Positions 35,368 to 44,036 of a stretch of 64,000 bases of DNA are shown here, piece after piece. Position 1 is the first letter of the stretch. Every line of letters starts with the position of its first letter. The notes beneath the pieces were generated by a model, which did no database searches, had not been told where the DNA came from, and saw only the letters and a program-made list of their open reading frames with translations. The position numbers and the translations under genes are program-made. Origin of the DNA: Pseudalkalibacillus sp. SCS-8 (GTDB lineage Bacteria; Bacillota; Bacilli; Bacillales; Fictibacillaceae); the NCBI RefSeq assembly GCF_040126055.1, contig NZ_CP143541.1, forward strand, positions 682,001-746,000, read 5' to 3'.

Positions 35368-36699
35368 ATGAAGAAACTAAGCTCCATCATTTTAAGCTTA
35401 TCGCTCATTGTCGGCTTGTTCTTTGCAGCGCAAACCAACAACCGAGCAGAAGCTTCTTCAATTGAAGTAGGCGAAACATTAAGCACTGTACTGGATTCAG
35501 CTGGAGATAAATTCCAAGTCGAAGCGGTCGTAACCTATCCGACAAAGCCGACCAGCACTCAAGTACAGGATTTGAAAGATCTTGGGTTATTGACGAAGAC
35601 GTACAAGCATCTACCAATGGTAGCTGTGCAAGGGACTGCCGTAGAAGTTGAATCAATCCTGTCTTCTGGGATCAATGCGACATCCCTTTACTACAATAAA
35701 GAGCTTGAGTTCAAACTTCGTGACTCCAGACAATTGATCGGAGTCGAGAAGGTTTGGAACGAATTGGGCTATACAGGAAAAGGAACGACAGTCGCGGTTA
35801 TTGATAGCGGAATCGATGCAACACACCAGGATCTTCCTTTCGGTGATAAAGTTGTACAAAACGTTAAATTCATCGCTGGAAGCATCTTTTCTGGTGGCGG
35901 GACATCGTTGTATGAAGAGAATGTATTGAATACGGATACGTCCTCTGGACACGGTACGCATGTAGCGGGCACGATTGCAGGACTTGGAACAGCAAGTGAC
36001 GGGCTCTATAAAGGTGTAGCGCCTGACGCCAAGCTTGTTGGTTTAGGTACTGGAGAAGCAATCAGTGTACTATGGGCTCTTGAAGCATTTGATTATGTAC
36101 TTGAGCACCAAGACGAATATGGAATTGATGTTATCAGCAATAGCTGGGGAACGACAGGAGATTATTCTCCAAACGACCCGATCAATGTAGCGAGTAAGAA
36201 AGCACATGATGCAGGTATGTTCGTTTCATTTGCTGCGGGTAATGAAGGTCCTGACAATGATACGTTGAACCCTTATTCTGCAGCGCCATGGGTCATTTCT
36301 GTAGCAGCGGGTACGAAGGATAAGAAATTGGCGGACTTCTCTTCTAGAGGAATTCCGGGAGATAGCCTAGTCCACCCTGATATCACAGCACCTGGAGTGG
36401 ATATCGTGGCGACGAAATCTTCTACAGGACTTGTGATGAATACACTAGGTACGACGAAGGATGTCAATTACATCGCGCTTGAGCACCTGCCTTTCTATAC
36501 GACGGCAAGTGGTACAAGCATGGCTACCCCACATATCTCTGGTGTAGCAGCGTTGATGCTTGAAGCCAATCCATCGTTGACGCCAGACGACATTTTGAAC
36601 ACAATGGTCAACACGGCAGATCCGATGCCTGGATATGAGCTTCATGAAGTCGGTGCAGGATATGTAAACGCATATGAAGCTGTGAATACAGTCAAATAA
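35368..36699 (+). CDS. Secreted subtilisin-like serine protease (S8)
   Basis: A 443-residue secreted subtilase: Sec signal peptide ending near AEA (residue 29), propeptide (about 30-120), then the catalytic domain with Asp146 (DSGID), His195 (HGTHVAGT), oxyanion Asn292 (AAGNEG) and Ser384 (GTSMATPH). It is longer than mature subtilisins and close to the AprX-like catalytic pattern, but with a signal peptide. TTGGGGAGG lies before the ATG. A monocistronic gene of the exoprotease class that Hpr typically represses. Confidence 0.92.
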   Translation: MKKLSSIILSLSLIVGLFFAAQTNNRAEASSIEVGETLSTVLDSAGDKFQVEAVVTYPTKPTSTQVQDLKDLGLLTKTYKHLPMVAVQGTAVEVESILSSGINATSLYYNKELEFKLRDSRQLIGVEKVWNELGYTGKGTTVAVIDSGIDATHQDLPFGDKVVQNVKFIAGSIFSGGGTSLYEENVLNTDTSSGHGTHVAGTIAGLGTASDGLYKGVAPDAKLVGLGTGEAISVLWALEAFDYVLEHQDEYGIDVISNSWGTTGDYSPNDPINVASKKAHDAGMFVSFAAGNEGPDNDTLNPYSAAPWVISVAAGTKDKKLADFSSRGIPGDSLVHPDITAPGVDIVATKSSTGLVMNTLGTTKDVNYIALEHLPFYTTASGTSMATPHISGVAALMLEANPSLTPDDILNTMVNTADPMPGYELHEVGAGYVNAYEAVNTVK

Positions 36700-36730
36700 G
36701 GTTGATTCGATAAGTATTCAACCGAAATGA

Positions 36731-36782
36731 GGGGCTGACTCAAAAGGGCGATCATCCACCCTTTTGAAGTTAGCCCCTTTTT
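36731..36782 (+). terminator. Terminator of the subtilase gene
   Basis: GGGGCTgactCAAAAGGG / CCCTTTTGaagtTAGCCCC with a T run. Confidence 0.9.
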
Positions 36783-36784
36783 AA

Positions 36785-36889
36785 GTGCCTGACACTTCTA
36801 AGAAACGTTGATATAGCAATGATTGTAATAAGTGTCTGACACTTCCAAAGAAACCCGGTACAACAGCCTTCGGAAAAAGTGTCAGACAC
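36785..36889. repeat. Palindromic box repeat, locus 1 (three boxes, 47-bp period)
   Basis: Boxes GTGCCTGACAC (36785), GTGTCTGACAC (36832) and GTGTCAGACAC (36879), spaced exactly 47 bp centre to centre, with 36-bp spacers. The spacers resemble those of locus 3 (53760-53863). It lies between the subtilase terminator and the cstA-like promoter. Confidence 0.9.
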
Positions 36890-36910
36890 CACTTAACATT
36901 CTGAATTTTC

Positions 36911-36939
36911 TTGACAGCATATTTCGGATTCCGTATATT
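36911..36939 (+). promoter_or_regulatory. Sigma-A promoter of the CstA-type gene
   Basis: TTGACA, 17 bases, TATATT; about 37 bases before the start codon. Confidence 0.82.
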
Positions 36940-36975
36940 GATGTTAACTAGTCGAATTGGAGGGGTTAGGTCGAA

Positions 36976-38718
36976 ATGAATAGTCTCGTGTTAGCATTAG
37001 TTGGACTTTCTATCTTTTTCTTAGGTTATCGCTTTTATTCGAAGTTTATTGCGGAGAAAATCTACCGCTTAGATCCGAATTATGTGACCCCAGCTCACAA
37101 ATACAAGGATGGTGTCGATTTCGTCCCGACAAACCGTTTTGTGTTATGGGGACACCATTATAGCTCTGTTGCAGGTGCTGCACCGATCATCGGTCCGGCC
37201 ATCGCGGTTTACTGGGGCTGGCTGCCAGCTGTACTTTGGGTCATTTTAGGTACGGTTTTCGCGGCGGGTGTACATGATTTTGGAACACTGGTCTTATCGG
37301 TCCGTAACAAGGGACAATCAGTTGGTACGATCGCCAGCAGGCTGATTGGAAAAAGGGCCAAGGTCTTGTTCTTATTCATCATTCTTATTCTGGTCCTCAT
37401 GGTCAACGCTGTCTTTGCTTGGGCGATCGCGAAGTTGTTCGTATCATTCCCGGCATCGGTGTTGTCGATTTTCATCCAGATTCCACTCGCGATCTGGATC
37501 GGTTACTCGGTTTATAAAAAGAAAGGCAGCATGCTGTTGCCATCCATCATCGCTTTGGCGTTCATGTATGGAGCAGCTGTAGTAGCATCCAAAGTACCTG
37601 CCCTTCAAGTCGACCTCGTCAAATGGTTCGGGGGAGAAGAAAACACTGTCATGTTCGGACTCAACGGTGTTTCGATGGCATTCTTTGTATGGATCGTCGT
37701 TTTGATGGTGTATGTGTATATCGCTTCAACACTCCCAGTTTGGAAGCTATTACAGCCGAGGGATTACATCAACTCGCATCAGCTTGTGATCGGATTATTG
37801 ATGCTTTATGCAGGGGTATTGTTTGCTGCACCTACAATTACAGCACCAGCAACGAATCCGGATGCATCGATGTCAATCTTCCCGTTATTGTTCATTACGA
37901 TTGCGTGCGGCGCGATCTCAGGCTTCCACGGGCTCGTTTCATCCGGAACATCGTCCAAGCAGCTCGATAAAGAGACAGATGCCCGCTTTGTCGGTTATGC
38001 CGGTGCGGTAGGAGAAGGGATGCTTGCGCTTCTTTCCATTATCGCCGTAACGACATTATTTTCTACTGGTGCTGATTTTAAAAATGCGTACAGCAGTTTC
38101 GCGGCAGCGAGCAGTGGCGGTTTAGGGAACTTCATCAACGGAGCAGCTCAGCTTGCAGCAGGGATCGGAATTCCAGCAGAAATCGCAGCAACGATCGTTG
38201 CGGTCATCGTCATCAGCTTCGCTGCAACATCCCTTGATACATCCGTCCGTTTGATGCGTTATATCATTTCCGAGCTCGGAACGGAATATAACGTCCCAGC
38301 TTTGACAAAAGCACACGTGGCAACGACGATTGCAGTCGGATCAAGTGCAGCGCTCGTCTTGTTACCGGAAGGACCGAATGGATTCGGTTCCGGTGGATAC
38401 CTGCTCTGGCCTCTGTTTGGAACATCAAACCAATTGTTAGCCGGAATCAGCTTATTGCTTGTATCCATCTGGTTGAAACGACAAGGTAGAAACTTCATGC
38501 CGACCTTCCTTCCGATGGTCTTCCTGTTATTCATGACCATCTGGGCAATGACGAAGCAAGTCGTGTTCGAATGGTCAGGATTAGGTGAAGCAGATGCAAA
38601 CATGCTGTTGTTCATCTTCGGTGCAGCGATTCTCGGATTTGCCATTTGGATCATCCTGGAGGCATTCAGCGTCCTTTCCAAGAAAACATCACCTGAAGAC
38701 CTGGACAAGTCAGCTTAA
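36976..38718 (+). CDS. Carbon starvation protein CstA-type transporter
   Basis: A 580-residue membrane protein with about 15 to 16 helices. Segments VDFVPTNRFVLWGHHYSSVAGAAPI and CGAISGFHGLVSSGTSSKQ are diagnostic of the CstA family, which imports pyruvate or peptides; it is shorter than E. coli CstA (701) and nearer to the other Bacillus members. A strong sigma-A promoter precedes it and a terminator follows at 38752. GGAGGGG precedes the ATG. Confidence 0.9.
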   Translation: MNSLVLALVGLSIFFLGYRFYSKFIAEKIYRLDPNYVTPAHKYKDGVDFVPTNRFVLWGHHYSSVAGAAPIIGPAIAVYWGWLPAVLWVILGTVFAAGVHDFGTLVLSVRNKGQSVGTIASRLIGKRAKVLFLFIILILVLMVNAVFAWAIAKLFVSFPASVLSIFIQIPLAIWIGYSVYKKKGSMLLPSIIALAFMYGAAVVASKVPALQVDLVKWFGGEENTVMFGLNGVSMAFFVWIVVLMVYVYIASTLPVWKLLQPRDYINSHQLVIGLLMLYAGVLFAAPTITAPATNPDASMSIFPLLFITIACGAISGFHGLVSSGTSSKQLDKETDARFVGYAGAVGEGMLALLSIIAVTTLFSTGADFKNAYSSFAAASSGGLGNFINGAAQLAAGIGIPAEIAATIVAVIVISFAATSLDTSVRLMRYIISELGTEYNVPALTKAHVATTIAVGSSAALVLLPEGPNGFGSGGYLLWPLFGTSNQLLAGISLLLVSIWLKRQGRNFMPTFLPMVFLLFMTIWAMTKQVVFEWSGLGEADANMLLFIFGAAILGFAIWIILEAFSVLSKKTSPEDLDKSA

Positions 38719-38751
38719 TCAACAATCACCTTTACTAGAATGAACAATCAA

Positions 38752-38779
38752 AGAAGGTCGGGCGTCCGGCCTTCTTTTT
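38752..38779 (+). terminator. Terminator of the CstA-type gene
   Basis: AGAAGGtCGG / CCGgCCTTCT with a T run. Confidence 0.85.
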
Positions 38780-38835
38780 ATACAAAGGAAGGGGAACCTG
38801 AACGAATATTGTTATTTTGAAAAGGAGGCACTAAG

Positions 38836-39234
38836 ATGAGGAAAGAATTGATGATCATCCGTGTTTGGCCTGAAGTCGGTGGAGGTTGATGTGGCGGCGT
38901 TTCTGGTGACGGGTTCATCAGCATGAAGGAACAATTTGAAGACGATTTGGACGAAATGCGTGAAACGGGTAAGATTTATCAGCTGGTCGGAGAACGTTTC
39001 GGTGACCGGGTAAACGTGACATTCGTCGATCCTCGAAATATCCTCACTATCATGAGCTTTATGTTCCGGCATTTGATGAAAAGGGAAATTGGAATCGGTG
39101 CAATGCTCAAAAATACGTTTTGGGGATCGAGAAGAGGTGCAATGTTCCTGAACGGTCATTGGATTAATCAAAATACACAAACCGACGAAGAGATCATCAA
39201 TACGTTACAACAGGAATTAGGTGTAGATGAATGA
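38836..39234 (+). CDS. Candidate selenoprotein: small Sec-Cys protein with in-frame UGA
   Basis: Reading from ATG 38836 (AAAGGAGG is 7 bases upstream) gives 132 codons with one in-frame TGA at 38887-38889, codon 18, directly followed by Cys: GGG-U-C-GG. The reading continues without further stops to TGA 39232-39234. A SECIS-like hairpin follows (38903-38921). The next internal start, ATG 38923, has no good ribosome site and would lose the redox motif. An N-terminal beta strand, a vicinal Sec-Cys and helices after it suggest a thioredoxin-like or ArsD-like fold. Alternatives: a nonsense mutation or a base error. The downstream overlapping gene and an ArsA-type ATPase suggest it works with them. 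Confidence 0.72.
38903..38921 (+). promoter_or_regulatory. Bacterial SECIS-like hairpin after the in-frame UGA
   Basis: CTGGTGA (38903-38909) pairs with TCATCAG (38915-38921) in seven pairs (one G-U), leaving a five-base apical loop CGGGT. The loop begins 20 bases after the UGA and has G in its second position. Bacterial SECIS elements are short hairpins just 3' of UGA with a G in the first two loop bases and a UGA-loop distance of roughly 16-37. Confidence 0.6.
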
Positions 39235-39497
39235 GTGATAAAAAATGGTCAATCAAAAAACTGATTGAATTGTATGATGAGATATTGAGCCATCCTCACA
39301 AGACGGAGATCAAGAGGGAGCTGAGGGATGAGGATGATCTGTTCCTCCTTTTATGTCTTTCGGAGTTACTCGGTATTCCGAATCCGGTCTCGTATTACAC
39401 GTTAGAAATCTACCCCGTCGTCATTGAGCGATTCCATGAATGGCATTTGAGGATGGGGATGGAAAAGTCACCGTTAGAAGGCATACGTTGTTGCTAA
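39231..39497 (+). CDS. Small protein ending in Cys-Cys (cory-CC-star-like)
   Basis: An 88-residue soluble helical protein whose last residues are IRCC followed by the stop codon. It has no other Cys pair. From memory this fits a family named cory-CC-star for its Cys-Cys-stop end, found beside ArsA-type ATPases; I could not check this. ATG 39231 overlaps the stop of the previous gene (ATGA), so translation is coupled. AGGTG lies 7 bases before. The C-terminal thiols may pass a metal, a metalloid or a disulfide to or from the Sec-Cys protein. Confidence 0.7.
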   Translation: MSDKKWSIKKLIELYDEILSHPHKTEIKRELRDEDDLFLLLCLSELLGIPNPVSYYTLEIYPVVIERFHEWHLRMGMEKSPLEGIRCC

Positions 39498-39518
39498 ACA
39501 GAAGGGTTGTGGTCTCAC

Positions 39519-40466
39519 ATGAAAAAAATTATGAATAAGAAAATCGTCTTTTTCGGAGGAAAAGGCGGAGTCGGAAAATCTACTTCTGCTTCGGCTTTTG
39601 CACTCACTCTCGCAAGACAAGGTAAGCGAACTTTACTCGTATCAACGGACCCTGCACATAATGTAGGCGATATCTTCCATAAAAAGCTAACAGGTAAGCC
39701 GAAGACGTTGACGGACAATCTCTGGGCTGTGGAAATCGATCCAGATGAAGAAACGAAGCGGTATTTGGACGTGGTGAAGAAGAATCTGAAAGGGCTCGTC
39801 AAATCCAAAATGATTGAAGAAGTCCATCGGCAGATCGACTTGGCGGCTGGGTCACCAGGTGCTGATGAAGCAGCCCTGTTTGACAGGCTTGTCTCAATCA
39901 TCCTTGATGAAAAGGATGCCTACGATACGATCGTGTTTGATACTGCCCCGACAGGTCATACGATTCGACTTCTTACATTGCCTGAATTGATGGGTGCATG
40001 GATTGATGGAATGCTGAAACGTCGTGAGAGTATGAACGAGAACTACTCCGAATGGATGGGGGATGGCGAACCAATCGAGGATCCGATCTATGACATCCTC
40101 CATAAACGGAAAGAACGGTTTGCTGCTGTCCGCAAAGTCTTGCTGGATGATCAACAATCCGAATATGTTTTCGTCCTGAATCCTGAACGTCTTCCGATCG
40201 TTGAAACGGAAAAAGCAGTGGAAACGCTAAGAAAGCATGATATCCATGTGAGAACATTGGTTGTGAATAAGCTGCTTCCAAAGGGTGAGGCCAGCTCCTT
40301 TTTCCAGAAGCGAATCGAGCAGGAGAAAGAATACCTACGTTGGATTGAAGACACATTCAAGCAAGAGAAAATCCTTATTCCGCTCCTTGATGGAGACGTT
40401 TCCTCACTTGAAGCCCTCCATCAAATCAGTGAAAAGATGGAGAAGGAGCTCTATGTCGAAAAATAG
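39519..40466 (+). CDS. ArsA/Get3-family ATPase (single-domain)
   Basis: A 315-residue P-loop ATPase of the SIMIBI class: deviant Walker A GGKGGVGKST (about residues 14-23), switch I DPAHN and switch II DTAPTGHTIRLL. It has only one ATPase half (Get3/TRC40-like and bacterial single-domain ArsA homologues) and lacks Cys, so the metalloid-binding Cys triad of true ArsA is absent. ATG 39519 chosen over TTG 39507 and ATG 39531. It lies 21 bases after the CC-ending gene, so the three genes form one operon. Function here is unknown. Confidence 0.9.
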   Translation: MKKIMNKKIVFFGGKGGVGKSTSASAFALTLARQGKRTLLVSTDPAHNVGDIFHKKLTGKPKTLTDNLWAVEIDPDEETKRYLDVVKKNLKGLVKSKMIEEVHRQIDLAAGSPGADEAALFDRLVSIILDEKDAYDTIVFDTAPTGHTIRLLTLPELMGAWIDGMLKRRESMNENYSEWMGDGEPIEDPIYDILHKRKERFAAVRKVLLDDQQSEYVFVLNPERLPIVETEKAVETLRKHDIHVRTLVVNKLLPKGEASSFFQKRIEQEKEYLRWIEDTFKQEKILIPLLDGDVSSLEALHQISEKMEKELYVEK

Positions 40467-40507
40467 AATTTATCTAAGAATCTTTTATTAAAAGGCTGTG
40501 GAACTAG

Positions 40508-41182
40508 TTGAGAGAGTATGAGGCAATCCTATTTGATTTAGATGATACCTTACTTGATAGGGGCAAGGCAGTAGAAACGATGTTTTCACTTATTTTAGAA
40601 AAGTGTTATGAGGATAGTAAGCCTTTAGCCAAAAGAGATATGCTGCACAAATTCAAAGAATACGATAAAAGAAGCTATGGCATTCGTGATAAAACAAAAG
40701 TCTTGGAATCATTTTTTGATGACTTCCCACCTAAATACAGATTGCCTCGCAAGAGTATCCAGGATTTTTGGAATACTCATTTCCCTAATTGTTTTTCGAT
40801 TAACCAAAATACTATAGAGATCCTCCATACGATAAAGAGGCAAGTTAAAGTTGCAATTATTACAAACGGCACAACTCATAGACAAAAAGCTAAAATAATG
40901 AACACGCATTTAAATCGTTGCTTTGATACAATCATTATCTCTGAAGAAGTGGGAGTATGGAAACCTGACAAACGCATTTTTGAATTAGCATTAAAAAAGC
41001 TTAATGTACAACCGGAAGCCACACTATTCGTAGGAGATGACTTGGAAAAGGATATCCATGGTTGTCAAAGTGCAAATATAAAGGGGATCTGGTTCAACCC
41101 TCATCGGATTGAGAATGATACAGAAATAAGACCACATTCCGAGATTCATTCTTTTGAGAGGTTATTACGTTATACTACATAA
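40508..41182 (+). CDS. HAD-superfamily hydrolase
   Basis: A 224-residue haloacid-dehalogenase fold hydrolase: motif I FDLDDTL (Asp nucleophile), motif II ITNGT, motif III Lys in GVWKPDK, motif IV VGDDLEKD. Likely a phosphatase or dehalogenase of the YfnB/HAD-IA kind; the substrate is unknown. TTG start without a strong ribosome site. From here to about 45 kb the base composition is noticeably AT-richer than the flanks, suggesting acquired genes. Confidence 0.86.
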   Translation: MREYEAILFDLDDTLLDRGKAVETMFSLILEKCYEDSKPLAKRDMLHKFKEYDKRSYGIRDKTKVLESFFDDFPPKYRLPRKSIQDFWNTHFPNCFSINQNTIEILHTIKRQVKVAIITNGTTHRQKAKIMNTHLNRCFDTIIISEEVGVWKPDKRIFELALKKLNVQPEATLFVGDDLEKDIHGCQSANIKGIWFNPHRIENDTEIRPHSEIHSFERLLRYTT

Positions 41183-41254
41183 TAAGCAAAATAAGAGTTG
41201 CTCAATATACGATTAATCGGTTTCGGATTAATCAACAGAAAATGGTGGATGGTA

Positions 41255-41791
41255 ATGGGAATAAGGATTGAGAAGTTAAAAACGACGGATGCTGAAGAAT
41301 TATATACGTTTGAACTGGAAAATCGAGCTTTCTTTGAAGAAATGGTACCGACTCGAGGAGAGGACTATTATAAGCCAGCGTTTTTCCAAGAAAGGCATAC
41401 TAGCTTGATCGAGGAACAGGAGCAATCGAGTTCTCGTTTCTATTTGATTAAAGACCAAGCCGGGTCAATTCTGGGTAGAATAAATGTTGTATTGGATGAA
41501 TCACGAATGAACGCGGATATCGGCTATCGAATTGGACGAGCCCATACAGGTAAAGGGATTGCAAAACAAGCTTTGAACTTAGTATTGCAAGATCTGATTC
41601 CAAATGACGTAAAACATGTTCATGCTAAAACGACCTCTACGAACATCGCTTCTCAGAAAATTTTGGAGAAGAATGGGTTTGAGTACGTTGGTATGGATGA
41701 TAAGTGTTTTGAAATGAATGGCCAAGAGATGAAGTTCGTTACCTACACTTGGAAGAATGGAGCTTCCGTTTCAAAGGAAGGATTGATTTGA
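41255..41791 (+). CDS. GNAT N-acetyltransferase (RimJ/RimL-like)
   Basis: A 178-residue acetyltransferase; acetyl-CoA loop and helix (GYRIGRAHTGKGIAKQALNL) and the C-terminal NIASQKILEKNGFEY of RimJ/RimL-type GNATs, which acetylate protein N-termini or small molecules. The ORF extends to 41198, but ATG 41255 is the probable start, with GGTGGATGGT upstream. Its 3' end overlaps the next gene start. Confidence 0.82.
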   Translation: MGIRIEKLKTTDAEELYTFELENRAFFEEMVPTRGEDYYKPAFFQERHTSLIEEQEQSSSRFYLIKDQAGSILGRINVVLDESRMNADIGYRIGRAHTGKGIAKQALNLVLQDLIPNDVKHVHAKTTSTNIASQKILEKNGFEYVGMDDKCFEMNGQEMKFVTYTWKNGASVSKEGLI

Positions 41792-42207
41792 AAGGGTGTC
41801 TATGTGTCCAAAAAAGCATGACAGCGTTGTTGATTTTTACTTTATCCCTCTTCATGTTAATAGGTTGTGAAATGAAAGAGGCTGCTAAAGGGCCAACCAC
41901 AAAGGGTGAATATATTCATACATATCAGAAACTGATTAATGAAGGCTATGCGATCCATATGTTTATCAAGAACGACCGTGTACCTGAAGTTGTCGATGAG
42001 GTTTTTATGGATTTACATAAGTATGAAGGCTTTCATTCATTTTCCCTGCATCGTAGTATGGTGGAGGGGAACGATAAAGTAATTGATTATAAAGGAATAT
42101 TTGGAGAGGAAAACTATCCATTTTTTCTCGTCATATCGAAAGACGGGATTGCATTACAAACAGATTCAGCTGTTGAAGTGGAACAATACCTCGATCAAAC
42201 AGGGTGA
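41788..42207 (+). CDS. Small lipoprotein, unknown function
   Basis: A 139-residue lipoprotein with an unusual Cys-containing n-region, a hydrophobic core and lipobox LIGC. TTG 41788 (AAGGA upstream) overlaps the stop of the GNAT gene; ATG 41818 would give a shorter signal. No domain is recognised. It ends at the terminator at 42203. Confidence 0.6.
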   Translation: MKGCLCVQKSMTALLIFTLSLFMLIGCEMKEAAKGPTTKGEYIHTYQKLINEGYAIHMFIKNDRVPEVVDEVFMDLHKYEGFHSFSLHRSMVEGNDKVIDYKGIFGEENYPFFLVISKDGIALQTDSAVEVEQYLDQTG

Positions 42208-42239
42208 CCAGCAAGTAGGCAATGGTCACTCTTTTTTTA
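42203..42239 (+). terminator. Terminator after the lipoprotein gene
   Basis: AGGGTGACCA / TGGTCACTCT with a T run. Confidence 0.85.
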
Positions 42240-42307
42240 GTGAATGATAGGAATGGCGAAGAACGGACGTATTACTAAATAGATCGCGGTTAAAGGGGGG
42301 AAGAGGT

Positions 42308-42850
42308 TTGGCATTGGGAATAACAGAAAAGAATGTGGTCGAACAGATCAAGCTGAGAAATGAAGAGAGCCTTTCTTTCATACTGAAAAGCTATGGAGGC
42401 TTGCTACACGCCGTCATCCGGAAATATCTTCAGGGTAACCAACAGGATATAGAGGAATGCTTAGCAGATGTGCTTGTCTCGATTTGGTACAACATACAAT
42501 CTTTTGATCATGAAAAAAACGAGTTCAAACAATGGATGGCTGCAATCGCAAAGTATAGGGCGATCGATTATGTGCGAAAGTCTGAAAAAGAAAGACGACG
42601 GTTGAAAAAGTATGAATTGAATGAAAGAGCCTCTGTTCAAGGCGGGTCCGAGCAATCCTTGGTTGATTTCTCTGACGTGTTTAAGGACCTATCCGATGTC
42701 GAGCGTGCAATTTTTGAAAAATATTATGTCGAAGGTGTGCCCTCTAAAGAAATTGCGACTCAATTTGATGCAAAGGATTCATGGGTGCATAACAAGCTTT
42801 CGAGAGGTAGAAAGAAATTGAAGCGTATCCTTTTACGAAACGAGGTGTAG
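42308..42850 (+). CDS. ECF-type RNA polymerase sigma factor
   Basis: A 180-residue extracytoplasmic-function sigma factor: region 2 (LHAVIRKYLQGNQQDIEEC, AKYRAIDYVRK) and region 4 (LSDVERAIFEKYYVEGVPSKEIA, KLSRGRKKLK). It starts at TTG 42308 after GGGGGGAAGAGG. The anti-sigma gene follows 5 bases downstream, so it is expected to be held by that protein and released by an envelope signal. Confidence 0.9.
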   Translation: MALGITEKNVVEQIKLRNEESLSFILKSYGGLLHAVIRKYLQGNQQDIEECLADVLVSIWYNIQSFDHEKNEFKQWMAAIAKYRAIDYVRKSEKERRRLKKYELNERASVQGGSEQSLVDFSDVFKDLSDVERAIFEKYYVEGVPSKEIATQFDAKDSWVHNKLSRGRKKLKRILLRNEV

Positions 42851-42855
42851 CCGGA

Positions 42856-43845
42856 ATGTCATTATATAAAGAGTTGAATGATGTAAAGATGGATTTAAGC
42901 GAATTTGAACAAGCCGAACTCTCTGACCATGAACAGAAAAGAGTATTAAAGCGAGTGAAAAAACAGATCTCGTCCAAAAAACACACGACAAACTGGTATA
43001 GAGCAGGTATCGCGACTGCACTCATATGTGTAATCAGTGTCGCACTTACACTGGATAAAGATCGAGGCACGATCGCCAGTATGCCTTTTATCGGAGAAGC
43101 GATTGAGAAATATATCAGTCAAATTGAAACGCTTGATTATTCCTCCTACAAAACGGCGATTGGTGAATCCGCTGAGAATGCCTACGGGAAATTGACATTA
43201 AATGAAATCATGATGGACGACCGACGGATTTATTTAAGTGCGACCTATGAGCCGGCAGACCATATTGATTTCGATTACAGAACATACCTTGCACCTACCG
43301 TCAAAATCAATGGCGTCGATTATACGGATACAATGGGGGGGCAATCCATCGAATTAAACAGCAGCATGTTTACAATCTATAATGAATTGGTTCTGAAGGA
43401 AGAGCTGGATGAAGAGAACCTCCAGTTGGAAATCAGCTATGATACGTGGGATTTTGACGAAATGATTGACCAACCGTGGACGTTTGATGTGGATGTATCA
43501 CAAACGGAACTCATAAAAGATAAAAAAGTATTTGAAATGAATCAAAACGTTACGCTGATTGACGGAAACATGGTTACGATTTTAGAGGTGGTCGTCACAC
43601 CGATTTCAACAACCGTTTACTATGACTTATCAAAAAGTAAAAGCGAAAGCGTTGGTTTCCAGATTCAATCCGAGGACGGTCGTATTATCAAGGATGGAGG
43701 ACAATCGTTCAGGAGCACGGAGACGGGAGAGATCTCCTATGTCCAGTTTAATAAGGGATTGACCTTTGAGAGCGAGGACTTTTACCTGGTTCCGGTCGAT
43801 TCAGACGGAAAGCAATTGAATGACGAGCGGATCAAAATCAAATAA
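42856..43845 (+). CDS. DUF4179 membrane protein, probable anti-sigma factor
   Basis: A 329-residue protein with a cytoplasmic N-terminal part (about 45 residues), one membrane helix (about 49-66) and a large extracytoplasmic beta-rich DUF4179-type domain. DUF4179 proteins are habitually encoded right after an ECF sigma factor and act as its anti-sigma. Extracytoplasmic ligand unknown. Confidence 0.85.
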   Translation: MSLYKELNDVKMDLSEFEQAELSDHEQKRVLKRVKKQISSKKHTTNWYRAGIATALICVISVALTLDKDRGTIASMPFIGEAIEKYISQIETLDYSSYKTAIGESAENAYGKLTLNEIMMDDRRIYLSATYEPADHIDFDYRTYLAPTVKINGVDYTDTMGGQSIELNSSMFTIYNELVLKEELDEENLQLEISYDTWDFDEMIDQPWTFDVDVSQTELIKDKKVFEMNQNVTLIDGNMVTILEVVVTPISTTVYYDLSKSKSESVGFQIQSEDGRIIKDGGQSFRSTETGEISYVQFNKGLTFESEDFYLVPVDSDGKQLNDERIKIK

Positions 43846-43895
43846 ACGGTTGAGGAGTAGAAGGTAATTTGAAATAATTGGAATAGAGGTATGGT

Positions 43896-44036
43896 ATGGA
43901 AAGAGAGCTTGAGCAGGATTTAAAAACAGGGTCTGTGTTTAATAGCCAGGCCCTTTACTTCATTATCGTTATTTCTTTTTCCATAACCGAGTATAAGAAA
44001 GCAAAAGGAGGGGATGATTTTGTATTTTCCTTCTAG
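43896..44036 (+). CDS. Possible 46-residue peptide
   Basis: ATG 43896 follows AGAGGT and reads 46 codons to 44036, overlapping the next gene by 17 bases. It has a charged head, a short hydrophobic middle (LYFIIVISFSI) and a basic end. No family is recognised and it may be spurious. Confidence 0.25.
   Translation: MERELEQDLKTGSVFNSQALYFIIVISFSITEYKKAKGGDDFVFSF

Noticed and set aside
38923-39234. Simple 103-residue gene starting at ATG 38923
   Set aside because: It has no proper ribosome site, while ATG 38836 has a perfect one in the same frame; this start would ignore the Sec/Cys motif. It remains possible if the TGA is a real stop.
43891-43923. Short ORF from ATG 43891
   Set aside because: Only 10 codons; the overlapping ATG 43896 frame is longer, and even that is doubtful.
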